Source of the DNA: Ichthyophonus hoferi
Taxonomy: Eukaryota; Opisthokonta; Ichthyosporea; Ichthyophonida; Ichthyophonidae
DNA: 10,679 bases
Direction of reading: 5' to 3'
Assembly: GCA_002751075.1 (NCBI GenBank)
Contig: NAOQ01000173.1
Location: forward strand, 40,173-50,851
Position numbers and translations under genes: made by a program
Shown here: piece by piece, positions 6,201-10,679 of the stretch
How the letters are laid out: the number at the start of each line of letters is the position of its first letter
Numbering within the stretch: position 1 is the first letter of the stretch
The notes under the pieces: generated by a model
The model's input: only the letters and a program-made list of their open reading frames with translations
Told to the model about the DNA's origin: nothing
The model's database searches: none

Positions 6201-8286
6201 TTTCTAAATTTGCAACACATTAAAAAGTATGGCCAAGGTAGTTCCAGATAATTGATGGAAACAAGATCGACGTATTGTCATTGATGGTGTCATTGGAAAT
6301 TGCAATTGGATAGATATTACTTAGGGAGTAGGCCTGATTATAGGACGGTGGAACACACGGTTAAATATGCAGTCTATCTCTGCTTTGACCTGTATTTTTC
6401 TATCTAATTTTTGTTTCTCTTTTTATATCTTTTTTCCCCCTCTCTCTACTCTCTCTTTTTCTTTTAATATATCTTTGCTTCCAACCCTTATTATAAATGC
6501 ATGTACACATACATAAAACATAGAAATGCAGTGTATGTAAACGACAAAACTACGATGATAAGATGCTTCTTTGTGACGGATGTGATAAGGGCACTCATAT
6601 ATTTTGCCTCAAACCTCGCCTGGATCGCATTCCGTCTGGTGATTGGTTCTGTTCTGAATGTCAGGTGATTATTAAGCAGTTGTTTCTTACTATATATTCA
6701 TATATCGAGAAATGTACATGTATTTCTGGTATAGTAGTATTATTGATTATAGTAATATTTATTATTATTATTATTATTATTATTTATTATTATTAATCAT
6801 TACGAATATAGGTCAACACTGTAAACATGCCACACCAACGCCAACCTACTATTAGTGTCGTTGTATTTCTCCTCTCACCCGTGCACCCCCCTTTCTCTCT
6901 CTCTATGCAGACCTGTCAGGTATGTAGTAAGTGCAGCGATGCAGAACGTCTCTTACAATGCACTAAATGCAATAAGAGATTTCACAGTGCTTGTCTGCCT
7001 GAGCCGCCTACCACCTCAATCACCCCAATCATTGGCTGGACTTGCCAGTCTTGTTCGGTATGTTTATAGATTCATTGGTTACTATTTTGTAAATAAGTAT
7101 GTATGGATGTCATCCGGTTATATATATATATATCTCTCTCTTTGGACGCCTAAACTGTCACATATGCATTGGCTTGCATTTATTTATACAGTTCCTTTTG
7201 CCAATCATTCTCCCTTACACAGTTAACATTATATATATATACCCGTATGCGCTAACCAATCATAGCTCTTTTTAAGTCTAATGCACTCTCTTACCCAATC
7301 AGATATGCTCCATTTGCTTTGAAGGGGGGGATCTAATGCAATGTGTGGAATGTAGAATGACTGGTCCCCATGCCACCTGTATAGCCTTCCCAGCGAATCA
7401 GATAGATCTATGGAAATGCCAGGCCTGTGTGGTATATGACATTTTAGCCCTGTTGATCGGATAGGATATACTATATGTATATATAGTTAACTGTAATTAG
7501 ATATAATTAAGGATAATTGAAGATTATCAGATATAGTTAGATATCATTAAACATAGTTGGACATAACTGGATATAATTGAATGTGTTTATATATAACTAC
7601 ACATTTGGTCAGGTATAATTAGATTACAATTCCAAGTATTTCCACCAATATCATTCATCTATTCATCTAGCCCCTTATTGGTACACTGTATATTGTCATT
7701 ACCAAGCCTGACCCTTAAGCAATGATTCATCCCCTCAGGTTAGCGCGACTCTTTTTGCCCCCCCTCAACCAAACAACAAGAAGTAATTTCTATCTCTTTT
7801 ATCTTTAACCAATCATTATGTCTTTTCTTTCGTTTTCTTTTTGGCACGTGCCACCCTTGATCTTCTCTTTCTATGTGAAGTTATTTGGTTGGTTGTTGTT
7901 AGATATATTTACCTCATGGGCCTCATTAGTAATCACTGTATTAACCTGTCAAAAAGACCCATTTAACTATCTACTGCCACCTACCAGTTATTAGTCTTTC
8001 CATTAAGTCATACTACCATTATAGCCACATTACTGACAACATGTACTTATGTATTCGCCTCTCCCATCTCTGTTTTTCCCTCTCCCTCTTCCCCTTTCCC
8101 CGCCCCCTCTCTCTCAGACCATCAAAAGCCAGCAAAAACCAACAAAACCAAAAAGCCACAAAAGAGAGCAAACAGGAATCAATCAAAATGAGTCCAGGGA
8201 GAGCTAGGCCTACTACTACCTCAAATGATATTAATCTAATGGAAGATGCTCCTAGACAACTAAGAAATGGAAAGCGATCTGGTTGA
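157..8286 (+). CDS. BAZ1A: ACF1/BAZ1A-like chromatin remodelling subunit, 5' partial, 15 exons
   Basis: ACF1/BAZ1A pairs with the ISWI ATPase (SNF2H) in the nucleus to space nucleosomes. Fifteen candidate exons were joined by GT-AG sites with matching phases: 157-225, 561-648, 1747-2018, 2824-2958, 3341-3757, 4042-4164, 4462-4533, 4825-4985, 5266-5443, 5722-5814, 6524-6664, 6911-7057, 7303-7431, 7739-7782, 8118-8286. The sum is 2238 nt, a multiple of three, giving about 745 residues plus TGA. Domain order (WHIM2, WHIM3, E-E-R-I-Y block, WAKZ, PHD) matches recalled human BAZ1A. WAC and DDT should lie upstream of the window. Three PHD fingers replace the one of human or two of fly ACF1, and no intact bromodomain follows. 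Human BAZ1A is about 1556 residues, so this chain is compact. Family assignment is firm for exons 4, 6, 8-11. Exons 1, 2, 7, 14 and 15 are less certain. BAZ2 or another BAZ-family paralogue is the main alternative. Confidence 0.8.
226..560 (+). other. Intron, no gene seen
   Basis: 335 bases of mixed-complexity DNA between exons 1 and 2. It contains a short pyrimidine-rich piece at about 278-300. A CTAAC branch-like site lies at 538-542, about 18 bases before the exon 2 acceptor. No repeat or RNA gene was recognised. Confidence 0.45.
561..648 (+). CDS. ACF1-like exon 2: helical segment
   Basis: Encodes about 29 residues (24-52) with an amphipathic run, E-L-E-A-K-W then E-E-L-V-Q-A-R-Q. The acceptor is CGGACAG|GAA in phase 0, and the donor CAAG|GTATAC is in phase 1, which fits the phase of exon 3. 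The frame also stays open upstream to an ATG at 543, so an earlier acceptor or start is possible. No family motif was recognised. The assignment rests on position, phase and a helix-like pattern. Confidence 0.5.
1178..1327. repeat. Three tandem 50-bp units
   Basis: Units begin at 1178, 1228 and 1278 with ATTATAACTATATATTATTT and close with GATACCTC. They differ only at one or two bases in the AGTAAT-(C/T)-(A/G)-G stretch, so the amplification looks recent. A fourth unit starts at 1328 (ATTATAA) and breaks off after about 7 bases. Confidence 0.9.
1421..1587. repeat. Degenerate TTATA pentanucleotide tract
   Basis: Runs of TATTATATTATA with interruptions (TTATG, TTGCC, TCGAT). This is a decayed simple repeat inside the intron before exon 3. 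Confidence 0.7.
1747..2018 (+). CDS. ACF1-like exon 3: polar linker and coiled coil
   Basis: Residues about 53-143. The first half is low-complexity Thr/Gln/Ser/Asn. The second half is a charged helix with heptad-like spacing (E-A-D-L-E, Y-I-K-A-K, I-A-K-L-A-K-K, A-E-L-E-L-L). The acceptor is TTACAG|CA, in phase 1 from exon 2. The donor GCT|GTAAGT is the best consensus donor in the gene and leaves phase 0. Human BAZ1A also has a long charged helix directly before its WHIM2 block. The Met codon at 1752 is open-frame but internal in this model. Confidence 0.7.
2122..2337. repeat. 18-bp minisatellite, 12 units
   Basis: The unit is close to TATATGGTATATGGTCTA. Twelve units fit in register from 2122, each with one to five substitutions and no length change. 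Because 18 is a multiple of three, both strands stay open as repeated six-residue peptides (M-V-Y-G-L-Y type). That is a by-product of the period, not evidence for a protein. Confidence 0.9.
2461..2531. repeat. TATTG/TATTA pentanucleotide microsatellite
   Basis: Four or more clean GTATT units grade into ATTAT/TATAT units. This is intronic simple repeat. Confidence 0.8.
2824..2958 (+). CDS. ACF1-like exon 4: WHIM2 block
   Basis: Residues 144-188, phase 0 at both ends. It carries L-S-S-L-G-N-D-R-Y-N-R-T-W-W-A-F followed by E-A-I-F-V-Q-T-D-D. This matches the recalled BAZ1A block L-G-R-D-R-M-Y-R-R-Y-W-I-F with G-L-F-I-E-E-D behind it. WHIM motifs contribute to ISWI and linker-DNA contact in this family (known for the family, not shown here). 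The donor is GAC|GTAAAT. This is one of the strongest family anchors in the window. Confidence 0.88.
2959..3340 (+). other. Intron with copied end of exon 4
   Basis: 382 bases. It contains a 50-base-spaced direct repeat of TTTATTATCTAG-TAGA (3021 and 3071), a TA dinucleotide run (about 3241-3262), and at 3276-3302 a near copy of the last 27 coding bases of exon 4. The acceptor CCACCAATAG lies 38 bases after that copy. Confidence 0.65.
3276..3302 (+). repeat. Diverged copy of the exon 4 end
   Basis: Compared with 2932-2958, 24 of 27 bases agree. The three differences (GAG/GAA, GCT/GCC, ACT/ACC) are all silent, so both encode E-A-I-F-V-Q-T-D-D. Both are followed by GT and then weakly similar sequence. 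The spacing is 344 bases. It is read as the remnant of a tandem duplication across the exon 4 boundary. An alternative exon is possible but no phase-correct acceptor was found. Confidence 0.7.
3341..3757 (+). CDS. ACF1-like exon 5: Thr-Ser repeat and acidic tail
   Basis: Residues 189-327, phase 0 at both ends, the longest exon. The N-terminal part is polar, the centre is an uninterrupted run of 13 Thr-Ser dipeptides, followed by a Pro/Val-rich stretch. The C-terminal part is strongly acidic (D-I-S-D-D, E-S-D-D-V, K-E-E-D-K-E-E). It occupies the place of the variable linker between the WHIM2 and WHIM3 blocks in human BAZ1A. The frame is open from the CCAATAG acceptor to the GAG|GTAGGA donor, and it continues to TAG at 3773 if unspliced. 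The antisense Val-Asp frame is a mirror of the hexamer repeat. Confidence 0.75.
3446..3517. repeat. ACATCA hexamer, 12 perfect copies, coding
   Basis: Twelve identical ACATCA units encode Thr-Ser twelve times within exon 5. Absence of any third-position change suggests recent expansion and likely length variation between individuals. Confidence 0.95.
4042..4164 (+). CDS. ACF1-like exon 6: WHIM3 block
   Basis: Residues 328-368, phase 0 at both ends. It reads W-A-Y-Y-T-L-E-Q-A-Q-E-A-L-S-S-L-N-P then G-I-R-E-S-T-L. This matches human BAZ1A W-C-F-Y-S-S..E-Q-L-D-Q-L-I-E-A-L-N with G-H-R-E-S-A-L, including the invariant G-x-R-E. The acceptor is CCACCAATCAG|GTA and the donor ATG|GTATTA. A stretch of CT-rich intron (about 4183-4253) follows the donor. 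Confidence 0.87.
4462..4533 (+). CDS. ACF1-like exon 7: short basic exon
   Basis: Residues 369-392, with R-P-N-K-R-K-R-G, a pattern like a monopartite nuclear localisation signal, then T-T-T-A-E-L-L-N-G. It is phase 0 at both ends and so compatible with its neighbours. The acceptor ACACACAG has a poor pyrimidine tract and was chosen mainly for phase. The donor is CAG|GTGCGA. Two other frames cross this region but reach stops before the donor. Human BAZ1A has a variable polar linker at this place, so no sequence check is possible. Confidence 0.5.
4825..4985 (+). CDS. ACF1-like exon 8: E-E-R-I-Y-x-G-S-L-G block
   Basis: Residues 393-446. It begins with acidic D-E-E-D and contains L-L-G-E-Y-E-E-R-I-Y-A-G-S-L-G-C, matching human BAZ1A F-L-L-D-I-E-D-R-I-Y-Q-G-T-L-G-A closely. 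An aromatic and acidic tail (E-E-W-Y-D-D-L-D-V-L) follows. The acceptor is CCTATAG|GAC in phase 0 and the donor GG|GTAGGT is in phase 2. The coding strand is unusually G-rich compared with its surroundings, which marks the exon clearly. Confidence 0.88.
5266..5443 (+). CDS. ACF1-like exon 9: WAKZ region, first part
   Basis: Residues 446-505. The first base completes a Gly codon from exon 8. The segment L-A-V-Q-L-V-Q-A-I..R-M-L-H-P-P corresponds to human L-A-M-A-L-F-Q-I-E-Q-G-I-E-R-R-F-L-K-A-P, and it ends in A-E-K-W-F (human L-D-R-W-R). The donor TTC|GTGCTT is weak but gives phase 0, matching exon 10. Without splicing the frame runs into AT-rich repeat and encodes Tyr/Ile low complexity, which is rejected. 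Confidence 0.8.
5444..5721 (+). other. AT-repeat intron between exons 9 and 10
   Basis: Mostly degenerate TATTATA/TACTATTA repeat (5450-5635). It leaves one frame open by chance. More complex sequence follows before the acceptor TATTGTCAG at 5721. A second AG at 5702 exists but would give the wrong phase. Confidence 0.6.
5722..5814 (+). CDS. ACF1-like exon 10: WAKZ motif
   Basis: Residues 506-536, phase 0 at both ends. It reads A-L-A-V-L-I-S-I-L-G-N-A-V-E-W-A-K-S. This aligns without gaps to human L-S-Q-V-F-L-H-L-S-T-L-D-R-S-V-I-W-S-K-S, the WAKZ motif that names the region just before the PHD finger. The donor is ATG|GTAGGT. Confidence 0.85.
5815..6523 (+). other. 709-base intron: minisatellite plus unique sequence
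   Basis: The 7-bp minisatellite occupies the first third. Positions 6090-6370 are unrepetitive and of higher complexity than other introns, yet no frame stays open for long and no family was recognised. A CT tract (6400-6475) precedes the acceptor AACATAG at 6523. Confidence 0.6.
5846..6068. repeat. TATAGTA 7-bp minisatellite with higher-order units
   Basis: The base unit is TATAGTA with variants TATAGAG, TACATAG and TATGTGG. The block AGTACATAGT recurs 63 bases apart (5891, 5954), and TTATGTGG recurs 105 bases apart (5941, 6046). Both distances are multiples of seven, so larger blocks were copied in register. The minus strand stays open as Tyr/Ile/Leu repeats only because of this. Confidence 0.9.
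6524..6664 (+). CDS. ACF1-like exon 11: PHD finger 1
   Basis: Residues 537-583, phase 0 at both ends. It is a full C4HC3 zinc finger with Cys at exon residues 2, 5, 17, 20, His 25, Cys 28, 43 and 46. The core L-L-C-D-G-C-D-K-G-T-H and P-S-G-D-W-F-C-S-E-C match the human BAZ1A PHD (V-L-C-D-G-C-D-R-G-H-H, P-E-G-D-W-F-C-P-E-C) very well. PHD fingers bind histone tails. In fly ACF1 they help anchor the remodeller to nucleosomes. The acceptor is CATAG|AAA and the donor CAG|GTGATT. Confidence 0.93.
6757..6796. repeat. ATT trinucleotide microsatellite
   Basis: TTA/ATT repeated about twelve times with one slip, in the intron between the first two PHD exons. The frame from exon 11 runs into it as poly-Ile if unspliced. 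Confidence 0.9.
6911..7057 (+). CDS. ACF1-like exon 12: PHD finger 2
   Basis: Residues 584-632, phase 0 at both ends. The C4HC3 ligands are Cys 2, 5, 17, 20, His 25, Cys 28, 45 and 48, with the first six at exactly the positions seen in exon 11. The core is L-L-Q-C-T-K-C-N-K-R-F-H-S-A-C and the end G-W-T-C-Q-S-C. The extra Cys 8 (C-S-K-C) gives the C-x-x-C-x-x-C look of the chained PHD fingers of KMT2C/D. The acceptor has a classical tract (CTCTCTCTCTATGCAG). The donor is TCG|GTATGT. Confidence 0.9.
7303..7431 (+). CDS. ACF1-like exon 13: PHD finger 3
   Basis: Residues 633-675, phase 0 at both ends. Ligands are Cys 2, 5, 14, 17, His 23, Cys 26, 39 and 42. The start C-S-I-C-F-E-G-G-D-L-M-Q-C resembles the short first loop (C-x-x-C-x-x-G-G-x-L) of CHD4 and AIRE fingers. 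The tail is L-W-K-C-Q-A-C. The exon starts one residue before the first Cys and ends one after the last, as the other two PHD exons do. The acceptor is TTACCCAATCAG and the donor GTG|GTATAT. Confidence 0.88.
7432..7738 (+). other. Intron with degenerate GATATAATTG-type repeat
   Basis: About 7488-7590 is built of imperfect 10- to 12-base units around GATATAATTGG/ACATAGTTGG. The remainder is ordinary intron sequence ending at ATCCCCTCAG. No gene seen. Confidence 0.55.
7739..7782 (+). CDS. ACF1-like exon 14: Pro/Gln/Asn linker
   Basis: Residues 676-690. It reads V-S-A-T-L-F-A-P-P-Q-P-N-N-K then a split Lys codon. The acceptor CATCCCCTCAG|GTT is strong and phase 0. The donor AAGAA|GTAATT leaves phase 2, which exon 15 completes as Lys. 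If this intron is kept, the frame stops at TAA 7784-7786, giving a C-terminus right after the third PHD finger. Either end is plausible from sequence alone. Confidence 0.6.
7783..8117 (+). other. Last intron, pyrimidine-rich 3' half
   Basis: 335 bases. It holds CCAATCA-like pieces (7807), mixed unique sequence, and a long CT tract (about 8058-8115) ending in the acceptor TCTCTCTCAG. No gene seen. The antisense open frame across the end of this intron and exon 15 is rejected. Confidence 0.5.
8118..8286 (+). CDS. ACF1-like exon 15: basic C-terminal linker
   Basis: Residues 690-745 and stop TGA at 8284-8286. It is Lys, Ser, Gln, Asn and Thr rich (K-A-S-K-N-Q-Q-N-Q-K-A-T-K) and ends R-Q-L-R-N-G-K-R-S-G. 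The make-up resembles the disordered basic linker between PHD and bromodomain in BAZ1A, which in human ends R-R-S-S-G-R-Q-G-G just before the bromodomain. It has the strongest pyrimidine tract in the window and an exact phase match with exon 14. The frame stops where a bromodomain would be expected. Confidence 0.6.
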
Positions 8287-8500
8287 ATTGATATCCTGCA
8301 GGATAGATTTACATTAGAAAAAGAGGCAATGGGAAGACACCCCATTAAACATTAGATGGGATGTTTTATCTAGCCATATATTTTAGAGCATGCCGAATGA
8401 AGTTATTTATTATTGGCTCATTAAAATTTAATATTGGGATGATGATATGCTCTATGTCTGGGAAAATGCCATTGTTAACTATGAAGCCATGTTTGAATTA
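8287..8500 (+). pseudogene. Possible decayed bromodomain
   Basis: Directly after the stop the same frame reads I-D-I-L-Q-D-R-F-T-L-E-K-E-A-M-G-R-H-P. A second frame then gives W-D-V-L-S-S-H-I, M-P-N-E-V-I-Y-Y-W-L-I-K and D-D-D-M-L-Y-V-W-E-N-A-I-V-N-Y-E. These follow the bromodomain order: first helix, W-P-F-L-like start, V-P-D-Y-Y-D-I-I-K, then F-x-D-D-x-x-L-x-x-x-N-A-x-x-Y-N. Several in-frame stops (such as the TGA at 8284, and TAGs and a TAA inside), one frame change and a shortened middle would make it non-functional. The match is from memory and each piece is short, so chance remains possible. Confidence 0.35.
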
Positions 8501-8840
8501 TGATTGTTATCAACCCAGGTTTGTTTAATTAATCAATTATAACCAATTAATTACTGTATTTGAAGGCATATATATATACAAAATGTAATAGTATGTAGAC
8601 AAGTATGGCCTATAAACGCAGTAATAGGAGATTGCTTTGATTAAATATTTTAATTGTATTATTTAACATAACCACCAATAATAATAAAGAAACAAGCATG
8701 TCATATCATTGATTAATTCACATTATCATGCTTATCTTATTTACGAGATATAATTGGGTTAAAAACAATTCACATCTACCTAGTTATCTATGTTAGTGAA
8801 AAGTTTCATTTAGTTTTAGTTGATAGTTAAAGCCAATAAA
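8420..8840 (+). promoter_or_regulatory. Candidate poly(A) signals
   Basis: ATTAAA at 8420-8425 and AATAAA at 8683-8688 and 8835-8840 lie downstream of the last stop. In DNA this AT-rich such hexamers are common, so none can be chosen from sequence. Confidence 0.25.
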
Positions 8841-9652
8841 CGATAGTAATTAAAAATAATTATATTGAAGGCCACTAACCAGAGTCCTTTTAAACTATAT
8901 GCTAATCAGTTGTATTACGTAAAAAACTTAAAATAACAAAGTGATTAATGTCTTAGTGCTATTTTTAAAATATGTGGTTGAATAATTACGTTATGTACAT
9001 ACATTATATATATACTCTACAAGCAATGCATATAAATATAGTATAAATACACCGTAAATAATATGTAAATAATATGTAAATAATATATATAATGTTTTTA
9101 TAGTATAACAATAACATAAATAACATACATAATGTATAAAAAATGTCAATGTAATTCCTAATACATATAATTCCTAATACATTAAAATTATATACAGATA
9201 AATTGCATTTAATCAGATCATAAATTACCTTCTACATATTACAATTAGTAATATTTAGCTGTTGTACCGCACTGCCTTTTATTACTATAATAGTATATAG
9301 GAATAATATATATATATATATTCTTGTATTATAGTTATGACTCAATGTACATTTATACACAATAACAATAGTATACATCATACACTTCATTGTATTGTAG
9401 AGATAACTGTATAAAGGCATAATTCTTGTATGAATCATAACAATAATCACACAATATATTACATAACATTATATTACTTGACCAAGCTCAACCACAAGCA
9501 ATAATAATAACCTTATAACATTGGTTATTCAAGACCTCTATCCTCTACCTTTCTCCTCTCTCACACCTATACCCCCTCCTGTTCATATTAATATAGCTAT
9601 AGCTCAATACTCGGTCTACTTAAACATATTATTACTATAGCTATCCTACAGC
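8501..9652. other. Intergenic region, no gene seen
   Basis: Very AT-rich. It holds short tandem runs such as AATATGTAAAT (about 9057-9085), TCCTAATACAT twice (9156, 9172) and TA runs (about 9005, 9309). Open frames on either strand are short and low in complexity. From 9535 a CT-rich stretch and TATAGCT repeats precede the next gene and may hold its promoter and 5' UTR, but no element can be fixed. Confidence 0.5.
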
Positions 9653-10541
9653 ATGGATACCGATTATAGTCCTGCCAATGTGGAACGACAGACTGTATTG
9701 TTCTATGAGGCCCCGTCACATCAATTAGATGTGTGGTTGAAGGGGTAATGATACAATAATCAGTCTTATATTAGTTATCGAATACCGTTCACTAATGAGT
9801 AAAATCGATTTGTAAATACATAGTATGTTGTTTGAGAACACTTTCATCAATGAGGAAAATAGTTAGTTTGTCAATTAAATGAGGGAAGATGGTATAAAGG
9901 AACCTATACAGGTCTCATAGATAAAGATATACTATGATAGAACATGAGTTAAGGAGGGATTTTAGTTATTTTATAATGTATAATACGATGCAAGGAAAAT
10001 TCTAATACTTTACATAGAGGTTTCAAGATAATCATGTCTTGATTACTACTATTATGACTATTATTACTATTATTATTATTATATATTTGTAACATTGCAT
10101 AGCAGCCCTGATAGAACTATGGATTTTAATGAACTTGATGAGAATAGATTAATACGGTCTTGGCATGATATATGCATATACATTTCTTTCTCTCCCCTCC
10201 TACCTCCTCGACATCCCATCTCTCATTGTATTTCTTTAATATCATTTCTATAGGTAGATTATTTCCACTTATTATAACCTCCCTCTCCCTCACTTTCTAT
10301 TACGTCATTCCTCTCATCACCACCCCTTCCTAACCCCCCTTAATCCTCTTCTTTTCTATATACATCTTCCTCTAGCTTTCAATCAAAAGATGAGGCCTGG
10401 ACCACTAGTATCCACCTATTAAGATCCCCGTACAATAGTGCACAGTTGTTTGCTGCAAGCACATTAAAAATGAAATGTAGAGCAACCCTTACTATGACGT
10501 CATCAGAGAGAAAACGAATGATTGAATTGTTAATAAAGGAG
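9653..10541 (+). CDS. Importin-beta superfamily transport receptor, N-terminal exons (3' partial)
   Basis: Nuclear transport receptors of this superfamily carry cargo through the nuclear pore under RanGTP control. Exon 1 (9653-9744) ends GG|GTAATG in phase 2. Exon 2 (10376-10541) starts TCTAG|C and completes a Gly codon. The 86 residues read V-E-R-Q-T-V-L-F-Y-E-A-P, D-V-W-L-K-G-F-Q-S-K-D-E-A-W, then Q-L-F-A-A-S-T-L-K-M-K. This is the importin-beta N-terminal pattern (W-L-x-x-F-Q-x-S-x-x-A-W ... F-A-A-x-T-x-K-x-K), nearest in recall to TNPO3 (F-A-A-Q-T-M-K-M-K) and IPO13. The start at 9653 is supported by an in-frame TAG 15 bases upstream, though CTACAG just before it could be an acceptor. The exact paralogue cannot be named from two exons. 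The rest lies beyond the window. Confidence 0.75.
9745..10375 (+). other. First intron of the importin-like gene
   Basis: 631 bases. An ATT run lies at about 10047-10083 and a long pyrimidine-rich part at 10185-10375. The piece at 10104-10160 is briefly open after CATAGCAG and reads as acidic residues. It is not needed, because exons 1 and 2 join in phase across a conserved W-L-x-x-F motif. It could be a rare alternative exon. Confidence 0.55.
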
Positions 10542-10571
10542 GTATTATGTTATATCCTGGATCTCTTTTGA

Positions 10572-10679
10572 GTATATATATATGTGTGTAGGTTTGTGTA
10601 TGTATGTATGTAGTATGTATGTATGTATGTATATATGTATGTATATATGTATGTATGTATGTATGTATATATGTATGTA
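10572..10679. repeat. TATG/GTAT tetranucleotide microsatellite
   Basis: GTAT units with TATATATG interruptions run to the window edge, so the full length is unknown. They lie about 30 bases inside the intron after the second importin-like exon. Confidence 0.95.

Noticed and set aside
8019-8345. Minus-strand 108-residue frame with a hydrophobic stretch
   Set aside because: It is antisense to the CT tract and exon 15. The Arg/Glu/Lys end is the reverse of the pyrimidine tract.
9232-9450. Minus-strand frame in the intergenic region
   Set aside because: Short, Ile/Tyr/Met-rich AT translation with no motif and no start or splice context.
1-10679. A novel mobile or defence system in the window
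   Set aside because: Everything recognisable fits two host genes with introns. No integrase, transposase, reverse transcriptase or nuclease motif was seen on either strand.

Overview
The window reads as AT-rich nuclear DNA of an invertebrate animal. Protein-coding exons are short and split by GT-AG introns of about 200 to 1100 bases. The introns are full of simple repeats, and exons stand out as islands of higher complexity. A demosponge or another early-branching animal would fit, but this is a guess from composition and gene content. No bacterial, viral or transposon gene was recognised.

Positions 157-8286 carry most of one plus-strand gene, open at its 5' side. Its exons, read in order with matching splice phases, give about 745 residues. 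These follow the C-terminal two thirds of ACF1/BAZ1A, the large subunit of ISWI chromatin remodellers of the ACF/CHRAC type. In order they hold a charged linker and coiled coil, a WHIM2 block (G-N-D-R..R-x-W-W), a Thr-Ser repeat with an acidic tail, a WHIM3 block (L-N-P-x-G-x-R-E), the E-E-R-I-Y-x-G-S-L-G block, the WAKZ region ending in E-W-A-K-S, and then three PHD fingers. The WAC and DDT domains would lie upstream. Each PHD finger is one exon with phase 0 at both ends. A basic linker exon ends the frame at 8286, just before a stretch that looks like a decayed bromodomain (8287-8500).

Positions 8287-9652 are intergenic and hold no recognisable gene. A second plus-strand gene starts at 9653. 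Its first two exons (9653-9744, 10376-10541) join in phase and encode the N-terminal HEAT repeats of an importin-beta superfamily transport receptor, closest in recall to TNPO3/IPO13. It runs out of the window through a TATG microsatellite.

Non-coding structure is rich: a 22-bp degenerate repeat, a perfect-period 50-bp triplet, an 18-bp minisatellite of 12 units, a 7-bp minisatellite with higher-order periods, a coding hexamer repeat, and strand-biased pyrimidine tracts. All gene models come from reading frames, splice phases and remembered family sequences. No search was run.
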